From the IMG/VR virus record IMGVR_UViG_3300032308_000833, positions 16,763 through 80,762 of that record: DNA of 64,000 bases, one strand, 5' to 3'. The notes below the pieces were generated by a model. The model saw only the letters and a program-made list of their open reading frames with translations, ran no database searches and was not told the origin of the DNA. Source of the DNA: a virus. Made by a program: the position numbers and the translations under genes. This document shows, piece after piece, positions 13,573 to 23,185 of the stretch; position 1 is the stretch's first letter, and each line of letters opens with the position of its first letter.

Positions 13573-16500
13573 ATGTCTAACCCATCCAATCTTTATGCAG
13601 AAAAAATTTTTTCAGAGCATCCAATAGCACTCTGGGCATTAGACGATAAATCTGATTATGTAATGTTGTTAGATGCAGGACAAAAGGATATAAGTTCTTG
13701 GACAATATCTGATTGTACGATTTCAGAAGAAACCAGCATATCTACTCAACCATTTCTTACAGAGTCTTTATATAAAGTAACTGGTATACCCTCTACAACT
13801 ATAAACAAAGTTGCAGTTTTAACTAGTGGTACTTTATTTAATTTTCAAGATCTTAGTTCAGAGTTAGACACTTTTGCCATATCTTGTTATTTTTATTCAA
13901 ACAGTTTGCATCTTAATTCAGTAGCAATAGGATATAAGTATACTGATGTTGTTACAGGTAACCCAGTTGAGATTTTAAAAAATGTTCCAATATCTGTAAA
14001 TAATAAATGGTTTTTGTTGTCAGAAACATTTAAAGTTGTTAATCAAAATACAACAGTTCAAGCAATAGTAAAAATAGGATATTCTGCTAGTGTCAACGGA
14101 AGCGAAGCCTATGAGTTTTTTTTAAATGGTTTGTCAATAGGTCAATGGTCAGAAGAATTTCAAAACTATTCTATTGGGTCAGATGTTGTAAATGTTCCAT
14201 CTGATATATCGATAGAAACTTCTGAAGGAATTATAGCAAGATCATATGGATCAGATACAAACTATGGGTATTATCTTGTTAATAACAATAAGATATATGC
14301 ACAAAACTTTGGTGTTCCTTTAGTTTACGGTGCTTCAAACGTTACAAAACTATTTCCAAATATTAACGAAGATGAGACGGCAAAACCATCTATAATATTT
14401 CCAGGTTTTGGATTTTTAAATGATTCTGGAAGATACAATAATTATACTGTAGAAATGTGGATAAGGGTTGGGGTTGACACTTTAGAAAGCAAAAGAATAT
14501 TTGGTCCAATAAATTCTAATGACGGTTTATATGTAGATGATTGTTTTATTACTTTAGTTGTAGATAATAACTTTAAGTCTGTTTATGTTGGAGAGTGGTT
14601 TAGACCAATGTTAATTCAGATAGTGTATTTAGAAAATAAAGTGTTGTTATTTTTAAATGGTGAAAAAGTTGCAGATTTAAATATTGATAATTCTACATTA
14701 AATCTTTTATCAAAACTAGATGAAGCAGATAAAGATCAAGATTGGCTTGGATTTTATTCTTATGAAAATGTTTATCCATTTGAACTAGATTGTTTTGCTA
14801 TATATCCTTATGTTATACCAGAAATAATTTCAAAAAAGAGATGGGTGTATGGTCAAGCAGTACAAAGTCTTGAATCAGTAGACTCTTCTTATAGTGGTAA
14901 ATCTGCACATATAGATTATTCTTTTGCAGATTATGGTACAAATTATCACTATCCAAATATTGGAAAGTGGGAACAAGGAAAAGTAGACAATCTAAGTTAT
15001 AGTAATAGTTACTTGAGTACTCAGGATTATGAACTTCCTAACATAACAATAGGTAATAGTGTTGCAATTAATGATTGGTATACTGATTTATCAGAACTTC
15101 AAGATGAAGATAATCTTTGGGCTAGTTTTTTAACTTACACTGGTTCGTATACTTTTAATAATTTTAATATTTTAAATGAAGAAATTGCTTCTTTGCATGG
15201 TGTTTTTAAAACAACGTCATTATTAAATTCAACAATTGTGTTGATTAAAAATAAAAACAACTCAGATTTCTTTTCAATAGAAACAACAGGGGTTGGAGAT
15301 TTAGTATATAGGATTAACGTATCAGGAACAGAGACAATACTTTATGAAACTACATATCAGCAAAACGCATATCTTGAAATCGGTATATATTTAGAAGATT
15401 TAATTTCTACATTTGGAAATGATGTTGCAACGTTTTTTGGTAACAAAGATTCTTTAAAACTTACATTATTAAATAATGAAGATGGAGATTCTTGTTTTGA
15501 TCAAAAAATGTATAGATTTGGCTTATCAACAAAAAATAATCACAAACTTTTTTCTTCACAATTTCAAGCAAATGGAATAATTAAAGATGACAGCAATATA
15601 AATGTGCACCTTGCTCACGATTTGGCAAGTTATACTCTTCACCCAACAGTAAAATATAATAAATATTATCTTGACATAGGTATTGCTGGATATTGGGAAG
15701 ACTATGTTCCATTAAAATATTTTGCAAAATATACAACAAATTCATCTGGTAAAAAAGAATATAGTTTGGATTATATTCAGTATAATATCAACTTTCCGTC
15801 ACCATCTATTTTTAAAGTTGTTGAAGATGCAGGTGGGTGGACATATGGTCAGTTAGATGAAAAATTTGCAGTACCAGTACAGCAGTCTTATGAAGTTTTA
15901 GATAATTCTTTGTTTAGCGGGTATAATAATTATGAAGATTTACAGTATAATAGATCAGATCTAAGTTATGAGTATGATTCAGTTAACTCACTAGTTCAGT
16001 CTTATGTATCTTTTCAGTTTACAAAAACAGGCATAAATAAATCTTTTGAATCATTTACAACAATTGCTCCAGCCTTAAAAAGCGGTATATTAAACCTAGA
16101 CAATTACCCAGATTGGCAAAATACTATATTTTTAGTTGAAAACGATACAATCATTTATCCGCCTTCATCTGTTAGTTTTGAAAGTTTATCAATGTCTACA
16201 TACCTAAAGTTTAATGTAAGGTCAACTATCAACAGAAAAATAAAGATTAGATCGTTAGAGTTTTCATCTAGATCACTAGAAGAAAATGCGTCTACCCCAA
16301 TTAGTACAAAAACTGGAACTAAATTATATCCATATATAAAGAATGGAATTTATAATGACTATAGAGGAAAAAATCCAATAAGTATTTACAAACATTCTAA
16401 TCCATACCTATACCTAACTAGATACTCTGGAGTAAAATTAAAAGGTGATTTTAATTATTATCAGAACAAGGGTTTAAGTATGCCAATTAATGAAAACAAG

Positions 16501-17181
16501 GATACACTTTTTTCCGTATCAACTATACAGTTAGCAATTAAAAATGATAATTTTGAGTTTACTTATACTCCAGTTCAAATATTTCAAATAAATACGGTTG
16601 AGTCAACGGTTAATTTTTACGTAGTTTCAAATGGAGACTCTGGGCAAAGAGGCAAGATTTATGCTATTGATTCAAAGACTGGTCAGTTACAAAATGGAAT
16701 ATCTTACTACTTAAATGGAGTGTTAGTTGCAAATCCAGTAATAGATTCTAAAAACTGGTATTTTTTGAGCGTATCGTTTGCAACACCACTTAAATTTAAC
16801 TCATATACTGGATCTATAAACCTTAATGGCCCATTAATATATAATCACATATCTTACTATAAGTTAACTGGATTACAACAAAGACAGAGTTCTATAACTA
16901 GAATTTGGGATGAGGTAAAGCAGCAATATGTGCTTGGAGCAGAGGAACCATTTGATTTTGATTGGGAGTTTTGGAATGAAGGATATTTATGGTTTGGAGT
17001 ATTAATTAAGACATCTTCTTCAGATTTTGGTAATATTCCATCTAATATTTATAAAACTTATATGGGTACAAACAAAATTATAGTAGGAAATGATGGAGAA
17101 AAGCAATTAGTGGCAAAGAGTTATGAAAATCCTATCTATATTGGTTCCTCATGGCAACAGTATGTCCTCAATCCAACATAA
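13573..17181 (+). CDS. Large LamG-like virion protein
   Basis: A 1202-residue protein. EHPIALWALDD at 15-25 matches the opening of LamG/concanavalin-like lectin domains in phage minor tail proteins. Further lectin-like strands occur near residue 276 (FPGFGFLND, YTVEMWIRVG) and near 346 (VLLFLNGEKV). Later segments with GVLVAN and YFLSVSFATP suggest at least one more such domain near 1050-1080. There is no signal peptide or membrane segment. It lies directly before the portal gene rather than with the tail tip, which is unusual. Probably a virion-attached carbohydrate-binding protein. The same style of segment occurs in the tail protein at 34330. Confidence 0.6.
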   Translation: MSNPSNLYAEKIFSEHPIALWALDDKSDYVMLLDAGQKDISSWTISDCTISEETSISTQPFLTESLYKVTGIPSTTINKVAVLTSGTLFNFQDLSSELDTFAISCYFYSNSLHLNSVAIGYKYTDVVTGNPVEILKNVPISVNNKWFLLSETFKVVNQNTTVQAIVKIGYSASVNGSEAYEFFLNGLSIGQWSEEFQNYSIGSDVVNVPSDISIETSEGIIARSYGSDTNYGYYLVNNNKIYAQNFGVPLVYGASNVTKLFPNINEDETAKPSIIFPGFGFLNDSGRYNNYTVEMWIRVGVDTLESKRIFGPINSNDGLYVDDCFITLVVDNNFKSVYVGEWFRPMLIQIVYLENKVLLFLNGEKVADLNIDNSTLNLLSKLDEADKDQDWLGFYSYENVYPFELDCFAIYPYVIPEIISKKRWVYGQAVQSLESVDSSYSGKSAHIDYSFADYGTNYHYPNIGKWEQGKVDNLSYSNSYLSTQDYELPNITIGNSVAINDWYTDLSELQDEDNLWASFLTYTGSYTFNNFNILNEEIASLHGVFKTTSLLNSTIVLIKNKNNSDFFSIETTGVGDLVYRINVSGTETILYETTYQQNAYLEIGIYLEDLISTFGNDVATFFGNKDSLKLTLLNNEDGDSCFDQKMYRFGLSTKNNHKLFSSQFQANGIIKDDSNINVHLAHDLASYTLHPTVKYNKYYLDIGIAGYWEDYVPLKYFAKYTTNSSGKKEYSLDYIQYNINFPSPSIFKVVEDAGGWTYGQLDEKFAVPVQQSYEVLDNSLFSGYNNYEDLQYNRSDLSYEYDSVNSLVQSYVSFQFTKTGINKSFESFTTIAPALKSGILNLDNYPDWQNTIFLVENDTIIYPPSSVSFESLSMSTYLKFNVRSTINRKIKIRSLEFSSRSLEENASTPISTKTGTKLYPYIKNGIYNDYRGKNPISIYKHSNPYLYLTRYSGVKLKGDFNYYQNKGLSMPINENKDTLFSVSTIQLAIKNDNFEFTYTPVQIFQINTVESTVNFYVVSNGDSGQRGKIYAIDSKTGQLQNGISYYLNGVLVANPVIDSKNWYFLSVSFATPLKFNSYTGSINLNGPLIYNHISYYKLTGLQQRQSSITRIWDEVKQQYVLGAEEPFDFDWEFWNEGYLWFGVLIKTSSSDFGNIPSNIYKTYMGTNKIIVGNDGEKQLVAKSYENPIYIGSSWQQYVLNPT

Positions 17182-17183
17182 TA

Positions 17184-17192
17184 TGGTATACT
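17184..17192 (+). promoter_or_regulatory. Extended -10 promoter, leaderless start for 17200
   Basis: TGGTATACT ends 7 bases before ATG 17200. An in-frame ATG at 17194 lies only 1 base after the box, so it would be upstream of the transcription start; this decides the start at 17200. Confidence 0.65.
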
Positions 17193-17199
17193 AATGGTT

Positions 17200-17595
17200 A
17201 TGAATAACCAAAATCCAAACAAAAAAAGAAAACCTCGTATGAAAGGCCAAATTGGCGACTCTAAAATAACCTTTATTGAAAAGAACTATGATTGGGGCGT
17301 TTATGTTTGGAAAAGAGCCAATGGTAAGTGGTTCACTGATGGAGAGGGTAATATTTTAAATATACCAGCCGTAAAACACGATATTGCCGCTTTAGCCGAA
17401 ATAAAAAAGACAGCAGCATATTATGGAGAACCAGATGGAGAGGCTGTATTTTTTCCAGGTATGGGAAGAGTGTCAGACGAAGAGTATTCTGAACAAGTAG
17501 ATAGAATGAAAGCGGGATTAATCCCTAACCTTAATGATCTTGGTGCAGTAGCAGCAGCCAAAGCAACAATTGCAAAATATGGCGATGAAGAATAA
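17200..17595 (+). CDS. Conserved hypothetical protein upstream of portal
   Basis: A 131-residue protein with a very basic N-terminus (NKKRKPRMKG), a central NYDWGVYVWKRANGKWFTD segment and an acidic C-terminus. No known catalytic motif. The stop overlaps the portal start (TAATG), implying coupling. Small proteins in this position often belong to the packaging or head module, but the function is not known. The start at 17200 is chosen from the leaderless promoter. Confidence 0.6.
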   Translation: MNNQNPNKKRKPRMKGQIGDSKITFIEKNYDWGVYVWKRANGKWFTDGEGNILNIPAVKHDIAALAEIKKTAAYYGEPDGEAVFFPGMGRVSDEEYSEQVDRMKAGLIPNLNDLGAVAAAKATIAKYGDEE

Positions 17596-19190
17596 TGAGT
17601 GAAGAATTTAATTATGTTATTGGTGCTAGGATAGACGAAAACGAACAAGCAGTTAATGCATTTGCTAGTTCAGACCCATTTAGCAAAAACTGGGAAGAGT
17701 TAAAAAACTATTCTGGTTTGGATAATAACTTTAAACGTCGTGCAGCAAGAATGTCCAAGGCTCTAGTAGATACAACCCAACAATCTTATATTGACAGATC
17801 AATTGCAGTTCCACAAGGTATTGATGGTGCTCGCTCTAATCAGATAAATCCTGGTAACGTATTTAGAAATGGTTATGGACTATTTGACGTAATCACACCA
17901 CCATGGAATGTTTATGAACTTGCCAACTACTATGACACATCTTTTGCAAACCACGCTGCTATTGATGCTAAGGTTGAAAATATTGTAGGTTTGGGATATG
18001 ATTTTGATATATCAAAAAGAACAATGCTCAAATTAGAGAATTCCTCAAATGACGAATCAGTAAGTCGTGCAAGAAACAGAATTGAAAGAGCAAAAGTAGA
18101 GTTACGTGATTGGCTAGAAAGTTTAAACGCAGATGACTCTTTTACCACAACAATGGAAAAGATATACACAGATGTTCAAGCAATTGGTAATGGATATATG
18201 GAAATTGGTAGAACCACTCGTGGTGAAATTGGATACGTTGGTCATATTCCAGCAACCACAATGCGTTGTCGCAGATTAAGAGATGGATACGTACAGGTTA
18301 TTGCAAACAAGGTAGTTTACTTTAGAAACTTTGGTGCTACAAATTCAAACCCAGTAACTGAAGATCGTAGACCAAACGAAATTATTCATTTTAAACAATA
18401 CTCACCATTAAACACATTCTATGGTGTTCCAGACATTATTTCAGCAATATCATCTCTACATGGTGATCAACTGGCTTCACAATACAACATTGACTACTTT
18501 GGTAACAAAGCAGTTCCAAGATACGTAGTAACCATGAAAGGTGCCAAACTATCTGCAGACGCAGAAGACAAGATGTTTAGATTTTTACAAACTGGATTAA
18601 AGGGTCAAAACCATAGAACTTTGTACATACCTCTTCCTGGAGATACAGAAAATAACAAGGTAGAGTTTAAGATGGAGCCTATTGAATCTGGAGTACAAGA
18701 GGGGTCATTTAAGGAATATAGAAAACAAAACCGTGATGACATCTTGGTAGCACATCAAGTACCGCTTTCAAAACTAGGTGGATCAGACTCAGGAGCAATT
18801 GCAGCAGCATTGGCTCAAGATAGAACATTTAAAGAGCAGGTAGCCAGACCAGCACAGGCTCAACTAGAAAAACAAATTAATAAGATCATACGCGAGAAAC
18901 AAGACGTACTAGAGTTTAAGTTTAATGAACTTACTTTGACAGATGAAATAGCACAATCACAAATTCTTGAGAGATATGTAAAAACACAGATTATGATGCC
19001 TAATGAGGCAAGAGTGGCACTGGGTCTTCCACAAAGAGACGGTGGAGATGAACCATTTGTAGCCAAACCAGAGACTATGAATAATGATGCCAATCGTGCA
19101 AGAGATGGCGAAAGACTTAACAATCAGTCAGATGGATCTGCAACTGTAAGTGGTAGAAATCCAAAGGGCGAGGGTAGATCTTCAACCTAG
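17595..19190 (+). CDS. Portal protein
   Basis: A 531-residue portal of the HK97-like family, which forms the dodecameric DNA gate at one capsid vertex. Recognisable features: AIDAKVENIVGLGYDF near 120, AIGNGYMEIGR near 195, HIPATTMRCRRL near 218, IIHFKQYSPLNTFYGVPD near 262-279, QNRDDILVAHQVPLSKLG near 377-394, and a C-terminal helical region with ARVALGLPQRDGGDE. The last 40 residues are polar and probably disordered. It precedes the protease and capsid genes in the normal order. The large terminase is far away, at 58345. Confidence 0.9.
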   Translation: MSEEFNYVIGARIDENEQAVNAFASSDPFSKNWEELKNYSGLDNNFKRRAARMSKALVDTTQQSYIDRSIAVPQGIDGARSNQINPGNVFRNGYGLFDVITPPWNVYELANYYDTSFANHAAIDAKVENIVGLGYDFDISKRTMLKLENSSNDESVSRARNRIERAKVELRDWLESLNADDSFTTTMEKIYTDVQAIGNGYMEIGRTTRGEIGYVGHIPATTMRCRRLRDGYVQVIANKVVYFRNFGATNSNPVTEDRRPNEIIHFKQYSPLNTFYGVPDIISAISSLHGDQLASQYNIDYFGNKAVPRYVVTMKGAKLSADAEDKMFRFLQTGLKGQNHRTLYIPLPGDTENNKVEFKMEPIESGVQEGSFKEYRKQNRDDILVAHQVPLSKLGGSDSGAIAAALAQDRTFKEQVARPAQAQLEKQINKIIREKQDVLEFKFNELTLTDEIAQSQILERYVKTQIMMPNEARVALGLPQRDGGDEPFVAKPETMNNDANRARDGERLNNQSDGSATVSGRNPKGEGRSST

Positions 19191-19235
19191 TTACACTGTT
19201 TATAACATGTTTATAACTTGTGTATAAAAGGGCTC

Positions 19236-19241
19236 TATAAT
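19236..19241 (+). promoter_or_regulatory. -10 box for the protease/capsid operon
   Basis: TATAAT ends 10 bases before ATG 19252. The earlier in-frame ATG at 19240 lies inside the box, so a transcript from it would begin downstream; this favours the start at 19252. Confidence 0.5.
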
Positions 19242-19251
19242 GTATAGTACG

Positions 19252-20568
19252 ATGTCTATATTAAAAGCCCAATGGAATACTGAAGGCGAGAATGTTCGCC
19301 TATCTATGCCTTTTAGTAAGGTAGATAAAGAACGCCGCATTGTTTCAGGCTTTGCCTCATTAGATAACTTAGATCGTCAAATGGACATTGTAACTACAGA
19401 AGCCAGCATGAAGGCATTTGAAAACTTTCGAGGTAACATAAGAGAAATGCATCAACCATTAGCAGTAGGCAAAATGGTTTCATTTAAGCAAGACAAGTAT
19501 TTTGATTCAGAGTCAAAGAAATTTTATAACGGTGTTTTTGTTTCCGCTTATGTTTCTAAAGGTGCTCAAAGCACATGGGAAAAGGTTTTGGATGGTACAC
19601 TAACAGGTTTTTCTATTGGTGGCAGAATGAACAAATGGGACGACGCTTTTGATGAGAAGTTAGATTCTCAAATTAGAATTATTAAAGATTACGATCTTGT
19701 TGAATTAAGTCTTGTAGACTCTCCAGCAAATGAATTTGCAAACATTATGTCTGTTGAAAAAGTAGACGGAGTTTCAGTAATTAAAGGTGATAATACAGCC
19801 TTAGAAAATGTTTTTTGGGATTCAGAAACTGGAATTGTTATGGTTTCAGAAAATGAAAAAGAGATCAGTCCAACAACTGGTAATGAAATGAAAAATATAG
19901 GATTCGTTGAAAAAACGGATAATGAAAAAATCAATATGATAAAGTTCTTAGTCGATAGTGCTAAAGGCATTACCACTTCTAAGATTACCAAGGAGGTAAG
20001 TCCTATGACAGAAACAACAGAAGTAGTAGCAGAGATTGTTGAAAAATCTGATATTGCAGTTGAAAATGTTGAGGTTGCTCCAGAGGCAGATGCCGTAGTT
20101 GATGCTCCTGTTACAGAAGTTGTTGCAGAAGATGCACCAGCAGCGGAAACAGTTGTGGAAGCAGAAAAAGCAGACACAGTTGAAGCAGTAGCAGAAGTTA
20201 TTGAAGAAGTTGCTACAGAAGTATCTAAAGCAGACGATGTTATTGTTGAGGCAGTAACAGAAGTTAAGAATACTCTTACATCAGCCTTTAGCGATCTACT
20301 TGCAACAGTAAAGTCTTTACAGACAGAAGTTGCAGATTTAAACAAACAAGTTGCTGACACAAAGTCACAAATTGTTAATACACAAAATGCACTAGTTGAA
20401 ACAAACGGTGCAGTTAACGAGTTTGGAAAGAGAATGGAATCAGTAGAATCTGATACCGCTTTCCGAAAGTCTGGCGATCTCGGCGAGGTCGTACAGTTAC
20501 AACCAGTAATGGTTGAGAAATCCCTATGGGGCGGACGTTTCCTCAAAACAGCCGATCTATTCAGATAG
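19252..20568 (+). CDS. Prohead protease fused to scaffold-like domain
   Basis: A 438-residue protein. Residues 1-165 are an HK97/XkdF-type prohead protease: VSGFASLDNLDRQMDIV, catalytic His67 (REMHQPL), catalytic Ser121 (LTGFSIGG) and LVELSLVDSPANE. This herpesvirus-like serine protease trims the capsid and scaffold during maturation. Residues about 245-345 are a low-complexity Val/Ala/Glu stretch and 345-400 a predicted coiled coil (LATVKSLQTEVADLNKQV), as in delta/scaffold domains. Protease and scaffold are thus one polypeptide, upstream of the capsid gene. An internal AAGGAGG-preceded ATG near 20005 could make the scaffold part alone. Start chosen from the -10 box. Confidence 0.87.
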   Translation: MSILKAQWNTEGENVRLSMPFSKVDKERRIVSGFASLDNLDRQMDIVTTEASMKAFENFRGNIREMHQPLAVGKMVSFKQDKYFDSESKKFYNGVFVSAYVSKGAQSTWEKVLDGTLTGFSIGGRMNKWDDAFDEKLDSQIRIIKDYDLVELSLVDSPANEFANIMSVEKVDGVSVIKGDNTALENVFWDSETGIVMVSENEKEISPTTGNEMKNIGFVEKTDNEKINMIKFLVDSAKGITTSKITKEVSPMTETTEVVAEIVEKSDIAVENVEVAPEADAVVDAPVTEVVAEDAPAAETVVEAEKADTVEAVAEVIEEVATEVSKADDVIVEAVTEVKNTLTSAFSDLLATVKSLQTEVADLNKQVADTKSQIVNTQNALVETNGAVNEFGKRMESVESDTAFRKSGDLGEVVQLQPVMVEKSLWGGRFLKTADLFR

Positions 20569-20592
20569 AAAAATCACGTGGAGGTGAAATAT

Positions 20593-21741
20593 ATGTCGGA
20601 AGAAATAATTAAAAATCAGCCAGGAACATCAGGCGATCTAGGTGGAACACAACCTGGAACGTTTCAAGCACAAGGTGCATTCGCATCTGGTTCTGATGCT
20701 GGTGAAAACGTAGCAGGCAACTATGCAAACGGTGGTGTTATAGGTAACATCGCAGAAGCATCATTTGGCTCTACATCAGGAGTTAACGCAGTAAATCCTT
20801 CAGGTGATACTGGAAGCGGTATCTTACGCCCTGAACAAGCACGTCGTTTTATAGACTATGTGTGGGACGCAACTGTATTGGCCAAAGATGGTCGCAGAGT
20901 GACCATGAAAGCAAACACAATGGAACTTGAAAAAGTTAACGTTGGAGAACGTGTAATCCGTGCAGCCTCACAAGGCTTAGGCGAATACACAAACGCTGGT
21001 GCAACATTCTCAAAAGTTGAATTAACTACAAAGAAAATTCGCTTAGACTGGGAAGTATCATCAGAAGCACTTGAAGACAATATTGAAGGTGCAGCATTGG
21101 AAGATCATATCGTAAGATTGATGACCAACGCATTCGGTAATGATATCGAAGACCTTGCAATTAACGGAACAGGTACAGGTTCAAATGCTTTCACTAGCAT
21201 CATGAACGGTTTCGTAAATCAAGTAACAGCGAACAACTCAGCATCTCACGAAGCAGTTGCCAACGTTGTATCAAATGCTTGGACAACAAACGTATTGCAA
21301 GACATAATTCTTGCAATGCCACGTAAGTACCGTGCACTTAAGAATAATCTTAAGTTCTACGCAGGTACAGACGTTTTCCAAGGTATTGTTAAAAACAATG
21401 GTACTCTTGCCGATGCTATTGCCGAAGCCTTTGTAAATAAAGGTCCAGGTACAGAAGCAAATCGTCAAGCATACCTTGATGGTAACGCACAAACATTCGG
21501 AGGAGCACGTACAACACGTGTACTCGGAATTGATGTTCAAGAAGTTCCTTACTACCCTGCAGGATATGTCGATTTGACATTCCCTGCTAACCGTGTATGG
21601 GGTTTCCAACGAGACATCACAGTTAACCGTGAATACAAACCTAAGAAAGATACTGTAGAATATACAGTTTTCGTTCGTTTTGGTATTCAATGGGAAGAAC
21701 TAGACGCAGTCGCATTTGCGGATGCAGCAGCAGAAGCATAA
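20593..21741 (+). CDS. Major capsid protein (HK97 fold)
   Basis: A 382-residue capsid protein. After a Gly/Ala-rich N-terminal arm of about 75 residues, which may be trimmed by the protease, RFIDYVWDATVLAKDGRRVT starts the HK97-type core. KKIRLDWEVSSEALEDNIEG, GNDIEDLAINGTG and MPRKYRALKNNLKFYAG follow, and the C-terminus has RVWGFQRDITVNREYKP and FVRFGIQWEELDAVAF. GGAGGTG sits 7 bases before ATG 20593; an in-frame GTG at 20578 lies before that site and is not favoured. Codon use in this gene is richer in C-ending codons, consistent with high expression. A hairpin terminator follows. Confidence 0.92.
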   Translation: MSEEIIKNQPGTSGDLGGTQPGTFQAQGAFASGSDAGENVAGNYANGGVIGNIAEASFGSTSGVNAVNPSGDTGSGILRPEQARRFIDYVWDATVLAKDGRRVTMKANTMELEKVNVGERVIRAASQGLGEYTNAGATFSKVELTTKKIRLDWEVSSEALEDNIEGAALEDHIVRLMTNAFGNDIEDLAINGTGTGSNAFTSIMNGFVNQVTANNSASHEAVANVVSNAWTTNVLQDIILAMPRKYRALKNNLKFYAGTDVFQGIVKNNGTLADAIAEAFVNKGPGTEANRQAYLDGNAQTFGGARTTRVLGIDVQEVPYYPAGYVDLTFPANRVWGFQRDITVNREYKPKKDTVEYTVFVRFGIQWEELDAVAFADAAAEA

Positions 21742-21755
21742 TCTGTAGCACAATT

Positions 21756-21791
21756 TTAAGGGGAGTAGGATTAATTTCTTACTCCCTTTAA
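21756..21791 (+). terminator. Terminator-like hairpin after the capsid gene
   Basis: A 12-bp stem (TTAAGGGGAGTA / TACTCCCTTTAA, one G-T pair) with a 12-base loop, followed by an AT-rich stretch. It separates the capsid from the next promoter. Confidence 0.7.
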
Positions 21792-21803
21792 TATTTAATT
21801 AAA

Positions 21804-21812
21804 TGATATAAT
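21804..21812 (+). promoter_or_regulatory. Extended -10 promoter for the connector operon
   Basis: TGATATAAT is followed by GAGGAGG (21818-21824) and ATG 21830. It restarts transcription directly after the capsid terminator. Confidence 0.65.
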
Positions 21813-21829
21813 AATACGAGGAGGAATAT

Positions 21830-22270
21830 ATGTCAGAATTAGACAACGATTTAAATTTACAAACACCAGAAACAGTTGAAGAAAATGTTATTCAAGACGC
21901 AATTGTTGAAGATGTTGTAGAAGAAGTTATAGAAGAAATCCAACCAGCATTGTTAGCCCCAGGCGAAGCATTAATTCCAGAAGACAAAAAAGAAGCAGTT
22001 GAAGACCTTGTTGAGGGACTTGCTCCATTATCAACTGGTGCTATTGGTGTTGGAAAGCAACCAAGAACTAAAAAAGAAAAACCTGCTGAACCTAAACAAG
22101 GTAAAGAAAAAGTTGCCATTAAGTCAACTAAGAACGTATCCTGGATGGGTGTAGGCCAAGTAAAAGTTGGTATCAACTACGTATCTGCAGAGCAAGCAAA
22201 AGAATGGTCAAAACGTAATCATATTACAATTTTGAAACCAGAAGACGTTGCAAAGGAATACGGCTTATAA
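21830..22270 (+). CDS. Acidic head-operon hypothetical protein
   Basis: A 146-residue protein with a strongly acidic N-terminal half, a Lys/Pro-rich linker (KQPRTKKEKPAEPKQ) and a C-terminal domain of about 50 residues, TKNVSWMGVGQVKVGINYVS, then AEQAKEWSKRNHI. It is placed directly after the capsid. Possible roles are decoration or head assembly, but no family can be named from sequence alone. A strong GAGGAGG site suggests good expression. Confidence 0.55.
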   Translation: MSELDNDLNLQTPETVEENVIQDAIVEDVVEEVIEEIQPALLAPGEALIPEDKKEAVEDLVEGLAPLSTGAIGVGKQPRTKKEKPAEPKQGKEKVAIKSTKNVSWMGVGQVKVGINYVSAEQAKEWSKRNHITILKPEDVAKEYGL

Positions 22271-22273
22271 ACA

Positions 22274-23185
22274 ATGGAAGCATTAAGGGTTCCACCATAC
22301 CCACTAACACTAAAGTTTGATGTCCCAACAAGTGGAGATATCTACACTCTTAGATTACAGGATTTGGTGGAACACTTTGTTGAAGAATCAAATATAACTT
22401 CAGCAAACTTACAAATAACATATGTAATACCATTATCAAAAATAGAATTTGACAGAAAATATGAAGTTAAGATTTTAAATTCAGATGAAGAAGTAGTGTT
22501 TGAAGATAATTTAGACATAGTAAGACCATATACTGACCCTAATAAACTTGGAACTACCGCTTCAGAAATAACAGAAGCAAAATATAACGAACTTATTGCA
22601 AGATCAATTATTGACTCATTCGTTGTTGATGGTTTTTATAATCAAAAAGTTATTGTTCAAACAGTTGGAGAAGGATTAGATTATATACCTTTGTGGGTAA
22701 ATGCTTACAAGGTATTGAGAGTTTATGAAAACGATGTTTTAATTTTTGATGTTGATGAAGAAACAAACGATAGATATTTTAAATTATCATTAGATAACTC
22801 TGCTGTACAAGAATATATTCCCAATTCAACAGAATCATTAAATAGATTAGAAAAAACGCTACCAAATCTTCCAGTATCGTACGGTGATTTAGGTTATTAT
22901 GGTTGGGACACTGTTACTTTTCCTACAGGATATGACTATACATTAGTTCTAGATGCTGGATATAAAACAGTTCCATCAGATATTCAAGCAGCAACAGAAA
23001 TGTTAATTAATGATATTAAATGTGGAAGACTTGATCAATATAAAAGATATGTTGAAGAATATCAAACAGACCAGTACAAGGTTAAGTTTAATGCTAGTAA
23101 ATTATTTAGCGGTACAGGTAATATTATAGTTGATCAAATACTATCAAAATATACTAAGAACATTACTAGACTAGGAATACTATGA
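22274..23185 (+). CDS. Head-tail adaptor protein (connector)
   Basis: A 303-residue protein placed where the first connector (HK97 gp6/SPP1 gp15 type) normally is. The C-terminal part VPSDIQAATEMLINDIKCG, then LDQYKRYVEEY, fits the helical adaptor pattern of this class. The N-terminal 200 residues are beta-rich and unusually long for an adaptor, possibly an added external domain. It overlaps the next gene by 4 bases (ATGA). Role supported by gene order and the C-terminal helices. Confidence 0.65.
   Translation: MEALRVPPYPLTLKFDVPTSGDIYTLRLQDLVEHFVEESNITSANLQITYVIPLSKIEFDRKYEVKILNSDEEVVFEDNLDIVRPYTDPNKLGTTASEITEAKYNELIARSIIDSFVVDGFYNQKVIVQTVGEGLDYIPLWVNAYKVLRVYENDVLIFDVDEETNDRYFKLSLDNSAVQEYIPNSTESLNRLEKTLPNLPVSYGDLGYYGWDTVTFPTGYDYTLVLDAGYKTVPSDIQAATEMLINDIKCGRLDQYKRYVEEYQTDQYKVKFNASKLFSGTGNIIVDQILSKYTKNITRLGIL

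Noticed and set aside
19689-20546. Long open frame (285 codons) on the minus strand
   Set aside because: It lies wholly within the protease-scaffold gene and its Ser/Thr-rich translation mirrors the Val/Ala/Glu-rich coding strand. No promoter or ribosome site.
21271-21690. Minus-strand open frame in the capsid gene
   Set aside because: Antisense to the major capsid protein, Cys-rich without pattern, no start signals.
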